From Henriciella aquimarina (lineage in GTDB: Bacteria > Pseudomonadota > Alphaproteobacteria > Caulobacterales > Hyphomonadaceae): a stretch of DNA of 64,000 nt. The stretch is taken from assembly GCF_002088975.1 (NCBI RefSeq), contig NZ_NCST01000061.1, positions 62,001-126,000 of the forward strand, written 5' to 3'. Position numbers and translations under genes: made by a program. Below, one piece after another: positions 9,340 through 18,410 of the stretch. A model generated the notes under the pieces. That model searched no databases. It had not been told where the DNA came from and worked only from the letters and a program-made list of their open reading frames with translations. Each line of letters starts with the position of its first letter. Position 1 is the first letter of the stretch.

Positions 9340-10371
9340 ATGGGCGGCGGGATGCTGATATATCTTGTCGGCGGGCTCGCCTTCCTGGCGCTGGCCGGGG
9401 TTGGTTTTGCCTTCACGGGCGGCTCCAACGATGCGGCGGTGAAGCGCGCCAGGCAGATCAAGGAAGGCAAGGGCGGCAAGGGCCGCGTGGCTGAAGCCAA
9501 CGATCCAAACTCCCAGCGCCGGCGCCAGACCCAGCAGATGCTGAAGAAGCTGCGCCAGCAGGACGAGGCGCGCCGCAAGTCGCTGATGCCGCAGGATATC
9601 AAGGCCAAGCTTGTCCAGGCCGGTCTCGACATTCCGACAGAGATGTTCTGGGTCTTTTCCGCAGTGCTTGGCGTGCTGTTTGCGGCGCTGACCTTCCTGT
9701 CGGGGGCCGATGGCCCACCGGCCATGATGGGGATTGAGCTGAAGTCCCGCCCGGCCATGGTCGTGATGGCGGCCTTCGCTGGCTTCCTCGGCGTTCCGCG
9801 CTGGCTGCTCGGCTTCCTGACAAAGGCCCGTCAGAAGAAGATGACGGCCCAGTTTGCCGACGCGATTGACGTCATTGTGCGGGGCGTCAAATCCGGTCTT
9901 CCGCTAACGGAGTGTTTGCGCATCATCGCCGTGGAAAGTCCGGCGCCGCTTGGTCAGGAATTCAAGTACATGACCGACAATATCCAGATGGGCATGACCA
10001 TGGAGCGGGCCTTGCAGCAGTTCTACAAGCGCGTACCGCTGCCGGAAGTGAATTTTTTCGTCATTGTGCTGACGATCCAGTCAAAGTCGGGCGGTAACCT
10101 GTCAGAGGCGCTTGGCAACCTGTCCTCGGTGATCCGTCAGCGCAAGATGATGCGCGAGAAGATCAAGGCGATGTCTTCGGAAGCCAAGGCGTCAGCGGGT
10201 ATTATCATTGCGCTGCCATTCGCTGTTTCGATCATGGTTTATCTGACCACGCCCAGCTACATCATGGAGCTGTTCCTGAAGCCGACCGGCCACCTCATCC
10301 TCTTCATGGGAGCCGCCTTGATGTTCACCGGCATTACCGTGATGCGCCGCATGATCAACTTCGACATCTAG
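9340..10371 (+). CDS. tadB: Flp pilus inner membrane platform protein TadB (CpaG)
   Basis: 343 residues. An N-terminal transmembrane helix (about 5-24), a basic cytosolic linker, more helices (about 105-165), and a T2SSF (GspF-like) domain with helices near the C-terminus. It forms the platform with TadC that CpaF pushes on. It starts three bases after the cpaF stop, and tadC starts ten bases after it, so the three genes are very likely one operon. Confidence 0.93.
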   Translation: MGGGMLIYLVGGLAFLALAGVGFAFTGGSNDAAVKRARQIKEGKGGKGRVAEANDPNSQRRRQTQQMLKKLRQQDEARRKSLMPQDIKAKLVQAGLDIPTEMFWVFSAVLGVLFAALTFLSGADGPPAMMGIELKSRPAMVVMAAFAGFLGVPRWLLGFLTKARQKKMTAQFADAIDVIVRGVKSGLPLTECLRIIAVESPAPLGQEFKYMTDNIQMGMTMERALQQFYKRVPLPEVNFFVIVLTIQSKSGGNLSEALGNLSSVIRQRKMMREKIKAMSSEAKASAGIIIALPFAVSIMVYLTTPSYIMELFLKPTGHLILFMGAALMFTGITVMRRMINFDI

Positions 10372-10380
10372 GGGGCGGGC

Positions 10381-11343
10381 ATGAGTGAATTCGCACAATC
10401 GCTAAGTGAGCCTGGAACCATCGCCTCCATTCTGGCGGCGATTGCCATGTTTGCGACCATCACCTCGGTCATGCTGCCGGCGCTTAAGGGCGACAAGCTG
10501 GAAACCCGGTTGAAGCAGGTCACCACGCAGCGTGAAAAGCTGCGCCGTGCCAATCGGGAGGCGCTTGAAAAGAAGGGGCTGAAGCGGGACGATTCCGGCA
10601 CCATTAGCCAGATCACCGGCAAGCTGAACCTTCAGAAGATGCTGGAGGATCCGAACATCAAGGCGAAGCTGGTCCAGGCCGGCTTGCGCGGGCCGCGGCC
10701 GCTCTCCATCTTCTATTTCTGCCGTTTCGCACTGCCGTTTCTCGGGGCGCTTGGCGTCTTCCTCTATATCTTTCTCGTCAATGATATGGGGCTGTCGCCG
10801 CAGATGAAGATCGGCTCAGTCATTTTTGGCGCGGCTGCGGGCTTCTATGCGCCGAACCTCTACATTTCCAATCTCGCCTCGAAGCGCCAGCAATCGATCA
10901 TGCGCGCCTTTCCAGACGCCCTCGACATGCTGCTGATCTGTGTGGAATCGGGCATGTCCATCGAACTCGGCTTTGCCAAGGTCGGCGCCGAGGTCGGCCC
11001 CGCTTCGCCGGAACTGGCCGAGGAGTTTCAGCTGACCACCGCCGAACTTGCCTATCTGCAGGAGCGCCGTGTGGCGTATGAAAATCTTGCCAAGCGGACC
11101 GGTCATGAAGGCGTGAAATCTGTCTGCATGGCGCTGATGCAGGCTGAGCGCTACGGGACGCCGCTGGGCGACGCGCTGCGCGTCATGGCCAAGGAAAACC
11201 GGGACATGCGCATGGCGGAGGCCGAGAAGAAGGCTGCTGCCCTGCCGGCCAAGCTCACCGTCCCGATGATCCTGTTCTTCCTCCCCGTCCTGTTCCTCGT
11301 CGTGCTCGGGCCGGCCTATATCAAGTTCAAGGAAATGAACTAG
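10381..11343 (+). CDS. tadC: Flp pilus inner membrane platform protein TadC (CpaH)
   Basis: 320 residues. A helix near the N-terminus (about 13-33), a cytosolic stretch, two helices (about 108-160), the T2SSF domain (FPDALDMLLICVESGMSIE) and a C-terminal helix pair (LPAKLTVPMILFFLPVLFL). It is the second platform subunit. It is the last plus-strand gene of the locus and ends at a long bidirectional terminator. Confidence 0.93.
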   Translation: MSEFAQSLSEPGTIASILAAIAMFATITSVMLPALKGDKLETRLKQVTTQREKLRRANREALEKKGLKRDDSGTISQITGKLNLQKMLEDPNIKAKLVQAGLRGPRPLSIFYFCRFALPFLGALGVFLYIFLVNDMGLSPQMKIGSVIFGAAAGFYAPNLYISNLASKRQQSIMRAFPDALDMLLICVESGMSIELGFAKVGAEVGPASPELAEEFQLTTAELAYLQERRVAYENLAKRTGHEGVKSVCMALMQAERYGTPLGDALRVMAKENRDMRMAEAEKKAAALPAKLTVPMILFFLPVLFLVVLGPAYIKFKEMN

Positions 11344-11379
11344 CGCAAGGGCGGGCTTCGCCCGGATGCAGCTGCCATC

Positions 11380-11422
11380 AGAACAAAACCGCCGGTCTGC
11401 AGAAGACGGGCGGCTTTGTTCT
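11380..11422. terminator. Long bidirectional terminator between tadC and tadD
   Basis: A 19-bp stem with two mismatches (11380-11398 with 11404-11422) and a 5-base loop. The base of the stem is AGAACAAAA on one side and TTTGTTCT on the other, so either strand gets a U-rich tail. It lies between the convergent tadC and tadD. Confidence 0.85.
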
Positions 11423-11441
11423 GTTGCGATGACGGGGATCC

Positions 11442-12332
11442 CTACGGATTCAGCGATCCGCGCAGTTGCGGCGCTGTGGAGGCTTCCTCCTGGGACGGTG
11501 TCTTGGCCGGTTTGCTTGCAGGCGTTTCATCGCGCAGCGAGCCATAGTCGCGCACCGGCGAGAGCATGGAGCGAAGCGCATCGAGATTGGAATCCACCGT
11601 GCGCTTGGGCGCGTGCGGGTCGATCTTGCGGGCTTCCTCGAAATCGCCTTGCAGGCCAAGGATGAGCGCCAGGTTCTGGCGCACACGGGCATCGGCGCCC
11701 GGCAGGCTGGCGGCCTCGCGTAACTCCGCTTCAGCAGCCGTCAGGTTGCCCGAAAGGGCCAGCGACAGGCCGTAATTGGTCCGCGTCGAGACACGGTTGG
11801 GATCAATTTCCAGGGCCGCCCTGTAAGCTTTCTGGGCGTCGGCGTGACGCTCAAGCTGATCGAGCGCGAGACCGAGCCCGGCGCTGGCCGTTGCATTCTG
11901 CGGCTCGAGCACGCTGGCGCGGTAATAGGCGTCGGCGGCCTCGCCCGGCCGGGCATCGCTCATCAGCGCGCGGCCCATGATGATGTAGAGTTCGGTCGAT
12001 TTGGGGTGTGTCGGCAGCGTCTTGGCGATCACGTCGATGGCGCGCTGCTGGCTTCCGATATCGCGCAGCGCGGTGACGTATTTGATCGTCACATCCAGTT
12101 TTGTCGGATCCTTGCGGAACTCTGCGGCCCAGAAGTTCGCTCTTGTAAGAGGATCGGCGCGTTCAGCGGCGGCGACTTCTTCCGGCGTGGCCGGAGCCAG
12201 TTCCTTGGCCATGGCGTCCTCGATCGCCTTCTCCGTGGCCGCTTCTTCCTTTGACGCGGTGCTTGCGCATGCGCCAAGAAGGGAGACGGACAGCAGGGGC
12301 AGGGCAAGGGCAAGGCGTCTGGCTCTGGACAT
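11442..12332 (-). CDS. tadD: TPR lipoprotein TadD-like
   Basis: 296 residues. Lipobox LLGAC with Cys22, then at least four tetratricopeptide repeats (about 55-240; the segments around DPTKLDVTIKYVTALRDIG, PKSTELYIIMGRALMS, ALEIDPNRVSTRTNYGLSL and PGADARVRQNLALILGLQG). TadD is an outer membrane lipoprotein thought to help secretin assembly. Here it is convergent with the main operon rather than inside it. Identity as TadD rests on the TPR lipoprotein layout and position. Confidence 0.82.
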   Translation of the reverse strand: MSRARRLALALPLLSVSLLGACASTASKEEAATEKAIEDAMAKELAPATPEEVAAAERADPLTRANFWAAEFRKDPTKLDVTIKYVTALRDIGSQQRAIDVIAKTLPTHPKSTELYIIMGRALMSDARPGEAADAYYRASVLEPQNATASAGLGLALDQLERHADAQKAYRAALEIDPNRVSTRTNYGLSLALSGNLTAAEAELREAASLPGADARVRQNLALILGLQGDFEEARKIDPHAPKRTVDSNLDALRSMLSPVRDYGSLRDETPASKPAKTPSQEEASTAPQLRGSLNP

Positions 12333-12447
12333 TTGGTCGTCTCCGGCGTGTCTTTCAGCGCGAACCTTGCCCCGATGAGGGTCAAGGATCAGTTAACAGA
12401 AGACCTGATTTGCTTAACCAGTTTCACACAAGGGATTTGAGATCTCG

Positions 12448-13809
12448 ATGCACAAAGCCTTCACCGCCCGCGCAGAGCATGCTGCTTCCATCCATCTTGT
12501 CCGTCCCGACGACTGGGAAGAGGGCTCTGCCGAGCTGCCCGCCGCGCTGAAGGCGCAGGCGAAGGCGTCCGGCTTCAAGGCGCAGGCAGGCGAAATGGCG
12601 CTGTCGGCCGGCGCGGACGGAACGCTGGAGCATGTGCTCTTCGGGCTCGGCCCGGCCTATGACGCGCTGGCGATTGCCGCGCTTTCGGCGAAGCTGCCCG
12701 AGGGCGACTATGAGATTACCGACGATGCCGGCCTGCCCCTGGCCCACATCGCGGCCGGCTGGGCTGACGGAGCCTACCGCTTCGAGCGGTATCTCAAGGA
12801 GAAGACCAGCCCGCCGCGTCTCGTCATCGGCGAGGACGAGGACGCCGATGCGCTGGACCGGGAAGCCGAAGCTGTCATGCTCGTTCGTGACCTGATCAAT
12901 ACGCCGGCCGAGCATATGGGGCCGGCCTCGATTGAGCAGGCCATCCGCACGCTGGGCGAAGAGCATGGCGCAGAGATCGCGGTGACGGCGGGCGACGACC
13001 TGCTCGAGGCCAATTATCCCATGGTCCATGCGGTCGGCCGCGCCGGGCCGGAAGCCCCGCGCTTCATCGAGCTGAGCTGGGGCAACCCCGACCATCCCGA
13101 GCTTGCCCTTGTCGGCAAGGGGGTCGCCTTCGACACGGGCGGGCTGAACCTCAAGCCGGGCAATGGCATGCGGCTGATGAAGAAGGATATGGGCGGGTCT
13201 GCCCATGTCATCGCGCTGGCCAAGCTGGTGATGAGTTCGAAACTGCCGGTCCGGCTGAAGCTCTACGTGCCGGCGGTCGAAAATGCGATCGGCACACACG
13301 CCTTCCGGCCGGGCGATGTTCTGTCGACGCGCAAGGGCCTGACGGTCGAGATCGACAACACCGATGCGGAGGGCCGGCTGATCCTTTGCGATGCGCTGAC
13401 CCGCGCCTGCGAGGGCACGCCGGACCTGCTGATCGATTTCGCCACGCTGACGGGTGCGGCCCGTGTCGCGCTGGGGCCGGATCTCGCGCCTTACTATACC
13501 GATGACGGCGACCTCGCCGACGCCATCTGGGCCGGTTCGACCGTTTCAGGCGACCCGGTCTGGCGCATGCCGCTCTGGGAGCCCTACAAGGCTATGCTGA
13601 AGTCCGACATTGCCGACATCCAGAATGCCGGGGGCCGGTTTGCCGGATCGATCACCGCGGCGATCTATCTGCAGCAATTCGTCGACGCCCAGCGCTGGGT
13701 ACATCTCGATGTCTGGGGCTGGCGCCAGGCCAAATATGGCCGCCCGGAAGGGGGCGCGGCCTGTGGGCTTCGCGCCATGTGGGCGATGCTGCGGACACGT
13801 TATGCCTGA
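12448..13809 (+). CDS. Leucyl aminopeptidase family (M17) protein
   Basis: 453 residues. The C-terminal M17 catalytic domain (about 150-450) is well conserved: LVGKGVAFDTGGLNLKPG holds the Lys and Asp metal ligands, and NTDAEGRLILCDAL is the family signature. The N-terminal domain is short and divergent. M17 enzymes are cytosolic two-metal aminopeptidases that remove N-terminal residues from peptides. It is divergent from tadD (115 bases between starts). Confidence 0.92.
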   Translation: MHKAFTARAEHAASIHLVRPDDWEEGSAELPAALKAQAKASGFKAQAGEMALSAGADGTLEHVLFGLGPAYDALAIAALSAKLPEGDYEITDDAGLPLAHIAAGWADGAYRFERYLKEKTSPPRLVIGEDEDADALDREAEAVMLVRDLINTPAEHMGPASIEQAIRTLGEEHGAEIAVTAGDDLLEANYPMVHAVGRAGPEAPRFIELSWGNPDHPELALVGKGVAFDTGGLNLKPGNGMRLMKKDMGGSAHVIALAKLVMSSKLPVRLKLYVPAVENAIGTHAFRPGDVLSTRKGLTVEIDNTDAEGRLILCDALTRACEGTPDLLIDFATLTGAARVALGPDLAPYYTDDGDLADAIWAGSTVSGDPVWRMPLWEPYKAMLKSDIADIQNAGGRFAGSITAAIYLQQFVDAQRWVHLDVWGWRQAKYGRPEGGAACGLRAMWAMLRTRYA

Positions 13810-13906
13810 TAGGGGCCGTCTTGCCGGGTGAACCTGCCTCGTGACCTTGCATACCGTCGAAAATCCTGCTCTTTAGCGATTATCGATATGTTCAGGAGGT
13901 TCTCCC

Positions 13907-15862
13907 ATGCGCGTCACTCTGACAGCACTCGCGCTCGTCCTTGCTGCCTGCGGCCAGCAGACCGGCGCTCCCGATACAGGCGAGGCCTCCGCGCCGACGC
14001 CGCCCGCCGCTGAAGGCACCGAGGCCGGTGACGCCGCCGATGCTGAAGCTGCCGAGGCGGAGACGGCGGAACTGAATGCGTGGTTCGACGAGAAGTATGA
14101 GGAACAGCTTCAGTTCAGTCCGATCCAGATGACCTTCCTTGGCCGGAAGGACCTGCACGGCCAGATCGACGACATGTCCTATGAGGCCGCCCAGGAGCAG
14201 CTCGACTGGCGCCTCGGCACGGTCGAGGAGATGGAAGCCAATTTCGACTATGACCAGCTGACGCCCGAGGGCAAGAATTCCTGGGACATCTGGAAGTACC
14301 AGACAGAGCTCTCCGAAGAGGGCATGCAGTACTTCTATAACGGCTTCACCTTCGACCAGATGAACGGCGCGCAGTCCTTCCTGCCGACGCTGCTCATCCA
14401 GTTCCACCAGGTCGACAATGCCGAGGACATGGAAGCCTATGTCTCGCGCATCGAGGAAAGCGCTCGCGCCATCGACCAGTTGCTTGAGATCGCGAAAGAG
14501 GCCCACAGCCGGGGCGTCAACACGCCGGACTTCGCGCTCGAAGGCGTGATCGACCAGTCCGAGAAGGTGATCACCGGCGCGCCCTTTACCGACGGCGAAG
14601 CCTCCGACCTCTGGGCCGATGTCGAGATGGAACTCGACAAGCTGACCGAGGCCGGCGAGATCGACGAGGACGAGGCCGCCGCACTGGAAGAAGAGGCTCG
14701 CACAGCGCTCACCGAAAGTTTCCAGCCGGCCTATGAGCGGCTTATCGGCTGGGCCGAGGAGTCCCTGCCGGATGCGCCGTCAAACCCGACGGGCGTCGGC
14801 TCGACGCAGCCCGATGGCGAGGCCTATTACAATTTCCGCCTGCGCCAGCAGACCACGACCGACCTCACCGCCGACGAGATCCACCAGATCGGCCTCGACG
14901 AGGTCGCCCGCCTCCACAAGGAGATGGAGAAGGTCAAGGACGAGTACGGCTTCGACGGCACACTGCAGGAATTCTTCGTCCACCTGCGCGAGAACAAAGA
15001 CGACCGCGACCTCTATTTCGAGGACAATGACGAAGGCGCACAGGCCTATATCGACCAGGCCACCGGCGCCATCGACAATATCCGCCAGCAGCTACCGGAC
15101 TATTTCGGCATCCTTCCCAAGGCCGATCTTGTCGTGAAGCGCGTCGAGCCCTTCCGCGAACAGGACGGGGCGGCCCAGCACTATTATCCGGGCACGCCGG
15201 ACGGCTCACGGCCTGGCACTTATTACGCCCACCTCTCCGACATGACCTCCATGCCGAAGAGCGAGCTGGAAGTGATCGCCTATCACGAGGGCATTCCGGG
15301 CCACCACATGCAGATCTCGATTGCCCAGGAGCTGGAAGACATTCCGATGTTCCGCACCCAGGCCGGCTTCACCGCCTATACCGAGGGCTGGGCGCTCTAT
15401 GCCGAGAAGCTTGCCAGCGAGATGCCGAACACCTATGAGACGCCGCTGTCGGAATTCGGCCGCTATGGTTCGGAAATCTGGCGCGCCATCCGGCTCGTCG
15501 TGGATACCGGCCTGCACTCCAAGGGCTGGACCGAGGAGGAAGCCTTCGAATACTTCACCGAGAATGCCGCCGTCACCGATGGCCAGGCCCGCTCCGAAGT
15601 GCAGCGCTATATCGTGATGCCGGGGCAGGCGACCAGCTACAAGATCGGCATGCTGAAGATCCTCGAACTGCGCGCGCATGCGAAGGAAGAGCTTGGCGAC
15701 AAGTTCGACATCAAGGCCTTCCATGACACCGTGCTCGGCGGCGGCGCCCTGCCGCTCGAAATCCTCGAGCGCCGCGTCAATGCCTGGATCGATGAGGTGA
15801 AGGCCGAGGACGGCGATGCCGCACCGGCCGAGACCGAAATGGAGATGGAAACCGAAGAATAG
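13907..15862 (+). CDS. DUF885 family secreted metallo-peptidase-like lipoprotein
   Basis: 651 residues. Lipobox LAAC places the lipidated Cys at 15, followed by an Ala/Glu/Thr-rich linker to about 60. The rest matches DUF885, with HEGIPGHHMQ around residues 463-472 as a probable metal site of HExxH-related type, then a downstream TEGWALYAE segment with a likely third ligand Glu. Members are thought to be carboxypeptidase-like, but the substrate is not settled. GGAGG lies 7 bases before the ATG. A strong terminator follows. Confidence 0.88.
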   Translation: MRVTLTALALVLAACGQQTGAPDTGEASAPTPPAAEGTEAGDAADAEAAEAETAELNAWFDEKYEEQLQFSPIQMTFLGRKDLHGQIDDMSYEAAQEQLDWRLGTVEEMEANFDYDQLTPEGKNSWDIWKYQTELSEEGMQYFYNGFTFDQMNGAQSFLPTLLIQFHQVDNAEDMEAYVSRIEESARAIDQLLEIAKEAHSRGVNTPDFALEGVIDQSEKVITGAPFTDGEASDLWADVEMELDKLTEAGEIDEDEAAALEEEARTALTESFQPAYERLIGWAEESLPDAPSNPTGVGSTQPDGEAYYNFRLRQQTTTDLTADEIHQIGLDEVARLHKEMEKVKDEYGFDGTLQEFFVHLRENKDDRDLYFEDNDEGAQAYIDQATGAIDNIRQQLPDYFGILPKADLVVKRVEPFREQDGAAQHYYPGTPDGSRPGTYYAHLSDMTSMPKSELEVIAYHEGIPGHHMQISIAQELEDIPMFRTQAGFTAYTEGWALYAEKLASEMPNTYETPLSEFGRYGSEIWRAIRLVVDTGLHSKGWTEEEAFEYFTENAAVTDGQARSEVQRYIVMPGQATSYKIGMLKILELRAHAKEELGDKFDIKAFHDTVLGGGALPLEILERRVNAWIDEVKAEDGDAAPAETEMEMETEE

Positions 15863-15890
15863 GTTTCTACTTCAAAGCCAGACAGAAGAG

Positions 15891-15925
15891 CGGCTCCGTG
15901 GCGACAGCCCCGGAGCCGTTTTTTT
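15891..15925 (+). terminator. Rho-independent terminator
   Basis: Stem CGGCTCCG (15891-15898)/CGGAGCCG (15911-15918) followed by seven T. It ends the DUF885 gene. Confidence 0.9.
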
Positions 15926-15932
15926 GTGGGGG

Positions 15933-16757
15933 TCAGCCTTCCTTGTCTGTCCCGTGGCATATGCGGTGGTCGGCAAGCACCCCATACTCGCCGATTGTCT
16001 TGGAGGGAAAAAGTCTCTGGAGGTATTCCTCGTCGTACTGCCCGCTGACTTCCCAATAGTCCCCGATCTTGAGATCTGGTGCACAGGCTGCCGCCGTGGC
16101 GCGTGAGAGGTAAAGCTGTGGAGTTTCACCCAGCGCTTCCTCGGCTGCCTTGAGGTGCTGCGCGTCATAAAGCCCGTCCCGGATGCCGTGACGGGCCTTG
16201 AAGGCCTCGTGTAGCTCGAACTCGTAATGGCCTTGCCGCAGATTCGAGGAAAGGGAACGTTCGATCTGTTCGTCATTGGCGCCGGAAGCGGCCATCGCGT
16301 CCCGCAGGGCTTCCTCATCGACCGGGCCGGGCGCTCCGTGAACAGACCAGAGGGAATAAGGCAGAACATTCAGTTCGCTGGCGGCGGGCGCGATGTAATT
16401 GCCACAGGATGAGGCGCAGATACCGAGAACCGAGACGCTCATGCCATGTTTCGCGATGATATCGGCAGCGGGAACGGCATTCACGACTGGCCCGCCGAAC
16501 GATGTGATCGTGAGGTGGTTCGCCCCGGCTTGGGCGGCTTTGTAGAGACATGTGTAAAGCCCGAGATCTGTGCGCCCCGAATAGCGGACCTTTGCTCCAT
16601 CGTGCTCACAAAGGGATTTGTCCTCGCGTCCCATCAGGACGGTCTCGGTGATGGCCGACTTGCTGCGGTCGAAGGCTTTATTGACCTCTGCGTGAAATTG
16701 GGCCGTCGCCAGACCGGGCGTTCCAAAGAGAAGAGCAGACAGGATGAACGTGCGCAT
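15933..16757 (-). CDS. Secreted ClpP/crotonase-fold-like protein
   Basis: 274 residues. A signal peptide (about 1-19, ATAQ) leads to a domain resembling the predicted periplasmic ClpP-like group: ITSFGG at 84-89, CASSCG at 114-119 and WSVHG at 137-141, in the order of the oxyanion/nucleophile signatures of that fold. Ser116 or Ser117 would be the nucleophile. Extra cysteines (50, 70, 114, 118 and near 225) suggest disulfides. AGAGGG precedes the ATG by 6 bases. It lies 31 bases downstream of the LysR gene on the same strand, so co-transcription is possible. Assignment is from motif order only. Confidence 0.6.
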   Translation of the reverse strand: MRTFILSALLFGTPGLATAQFHAEVNKAFDRSKSAITETVLMGREDKSLCEHDGAKVRYSGRTDLGLYTCLYKAAQAGANHLTITSFGGPVVNAVPAADIIAKHGMSVSVLGICASSCGNYIAPAASELNVLPYSLWSVHGAPGPVDEEALRDAMAASGANDEQIERSLSSNLRQGHYEFELHEAFKARHGIRDGLYDAQHLKAAEEALGETPQLYLSRATAAACAPDLKIGDYWEVSGQYDEEYLQRLFPSKTIGEYGVLADHRICHGTDKEG

Positions 16758-16788
16758 GTCGAACCCTCTGAATATGGGTCTACCCTAC

Positions 16789-17703
16789 CTACACCGCCGC
16801 CTTCTCACGGATCTCGCCGGCCTTCATCGCCTGCGCGATATGATCGACCAGGAGGCGCGCCTTGCCCTTGAGCTTGCCGCCGGACCAGACCGCGTGCAGG
16901 GGCAGGGCATCGGCTTCCCAATCCGGGAAGATTTCGACCAGCTGGCCGGCGCGGACCTTCTCGCAAACAAGCCAGTCGGGCGCGAGGATGTAGCCGAGCC
17001 CGTCCTGTGCGGCCTGGATCAGCATGTCGCCGGAGGAGGCGCGGAACCGTCCGTCCGCGCGCAGTTCGGCGCGCACCCCGCTGATCGTATGGGTCAGGGC
17101 CCAGTCCTGCAGGCCGGATTTGTGGCGCAGGTGCAGGGCGTCCTTGGTGGGCAGATCGCCCGGCGTTTCCGCGTCGGCCACCTGGGCGGCATAGACCGGC
17201 GAGGCCCACAGCCGGCGAGGCGACAGCGCGATGCGTTTCGCCATCAGGCTGGAATCGGCAAGCTCGCCCAGCCGGAAGGCCACGTCGATGCCCTCCTGGA
17301 CGATGTCGGTATAGGTGTCGTCGGAAATCACATCCAGCGAGAGATCCGGATATTGCCGCATGAAACTGGCGAGCGCCGGGGCGATGACCACGCGTGAGAG
17401 CGAGTGCGGCACGGTAATCCTGAGCTGGCCATAGGGCTCGTTGTCGAGGCCGCGCACTTCCGCCTCGGCCTCCTCAAAGTCCGACAGGATGGCCCGGGCG
17501 CGCGTATAGAAGCGTTCGCCGGCTTCGGTCAGGCTCAGTGCGCGTGTGGTGCGCTGGAAAAGGTCGGCGCCAAGCTGGGCCTCGAGATCCTGGATCCGGC
17601 GCGACACGGTCGGCTGGCCGATTTCGAGATCGGCCGCCGCCCTGGAAAAGCTGCCGGTATCGGCGACCCGCACAAAGAGCCGCATGGCATCGAGCCTGTC
17701 CAT
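16789..17703 (-). CDS. LysR-family transcriptional regulator
   Basis: 304 residues. N-terminal winged HTH (about 1-60; MDRLDAMRLFVRVADTGSF, ISRRIQDLEAQLGADLF-like) and a LysR substrate domain (about 88-290). It is divergent from the DoxX-like/YHS pair, the usual layout for a LysR protein controlling its neighbour; the inducer cannot be read from sequence. The ClpP-like gene follows 31 bases downstream. Confidence 0.93.
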   Translation of the reverse strand: MDRLDAMRLFVRVADTGSFSRAAADLEIGQPTVSRRIQDLEAQLGADLFQRTTRALSLTEAGERFYTRARAILSDFEEAEAEVRGLDNEPYGQLRITVPHSLSRVVIAPALASFMRQYPDLSLDVISDDTYTDIVQEGIDVAFRLGELADSSLMAKRIALSPRRLWASPVYAAQVADAETPGDLPTKDALHLRHKSGLQDWALTHTISGVRAELRADGRFRASSGDMLIQAAQDGLGYILAPDWLVCEKVRAGQLVEIFPDWEADALPLHAVWSGGKLKGKARLLVDHIAQAMKAGEIREKAAV

Positions 17704-17785
17704 CCTGGCCTCCCGAAATTCTGAACCAGCCCCCGATATAGGGCGGAAAGTCCCCGGTTTCGAGCGTTCATTCGAGCTTTCTTGT

Positions 17786-17809
17786 TCACCTGAAAGTGAG
17801 CCATCTCAC
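17786..17809. promoter_or_regulatory. Candidate LysR operator: alternating half-sites
   Basis: Three half-sites alternate in the 176-base divergent gap: TCAC (17786-17789), GTGA (17796-17799) and TCAC (17806-17809), each separated by 6 bases. This gives two overlapping dyads. The role as LysR site is inferred from location. Confidence 0.35.
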
Positions 17810-17879
17810 GAAGGCGTGCATCGTGCGTGACGAAGCGGCTCGCTAAATGACGGGAAAGGGAGACCGAGGGAGGAAATCC

Positions 17880-18410
17880 ATGTCCCGTCTGAAGGCCCTG
17901 TCGCCGCATATTATCGCCGTCGTCGCATCGCTCGTCTTTCTCGACAGCCTGCGCTTCAAGTTCACCAATGCGCCCGAGACGCAGGTCATCTTCGGCAAGC
18001 TCGATGCCTGGGCGGCGAGCCTTGGCGCGCCGGGCCTGTTTGCCCAGACGGGGCTGTTCAGCCAGTATGTCATCGGCACCGCCGAACTCGCCGCCGCCAC
18101 CTGCCTGCTGATCGGGATCCATCCGGCGCTGAGGCGCTTCCAGGCGCTCGGCGCGCTCATCGCCTTCGCGGTGATGAGCGGGGCGGTGAACTTCCATCTC
18201 TGGACGCCACTCGGTATCGATCCGAATGCCGATGGCGGCGGGCTCTTCATGATGGCCTGCGTCGTCTGGGCCGGCGCGCTCGCCCTGATCGCGATCCGCC
18301 GGCGAGAGCTTGCCGCGATCGGGCAGGGGCTGAAGACGGCTATCCTGCCACAGCCTTCGGTCCCCAGTCCCGCGCTTCAACCCCCTGATCTCCAAGGAGC
18401 CAGACTATGA
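17880..18410 (+). CDS. DoxX-like integral membrane protein
   Basis: 176 residues with four predicted helices (about 9-30, 55-80, 88-110, 128-150). The layout resembles DoxX/DoxX-like proteins, which are often redox- or respiration-linked, but no catalytic residues are known. The ATG at 17880 is chosen because GGGAGG lies 6 bases before it; an ATG 33 bases upstream lacks this. It overlaps the next gene by 4 bases (ATGA) and is probably under the divergent LysR regulator. Confidence 0.7.
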   Translation: MSRLKALSPHIIAVVASLVFLDSLRFKFTNAPETQVIFGKLDAWAASLGAPGLFAQTGLFSQYVIGTAELAAATCLLIGIHPALRRFQALGALIAFAVMSGAVNFHLWTPLGIDPNADGGGLFMMACVVWAGALALIAIRRRELAAIGQGLKTAILPQPSVPSPALQPPDLQGARL

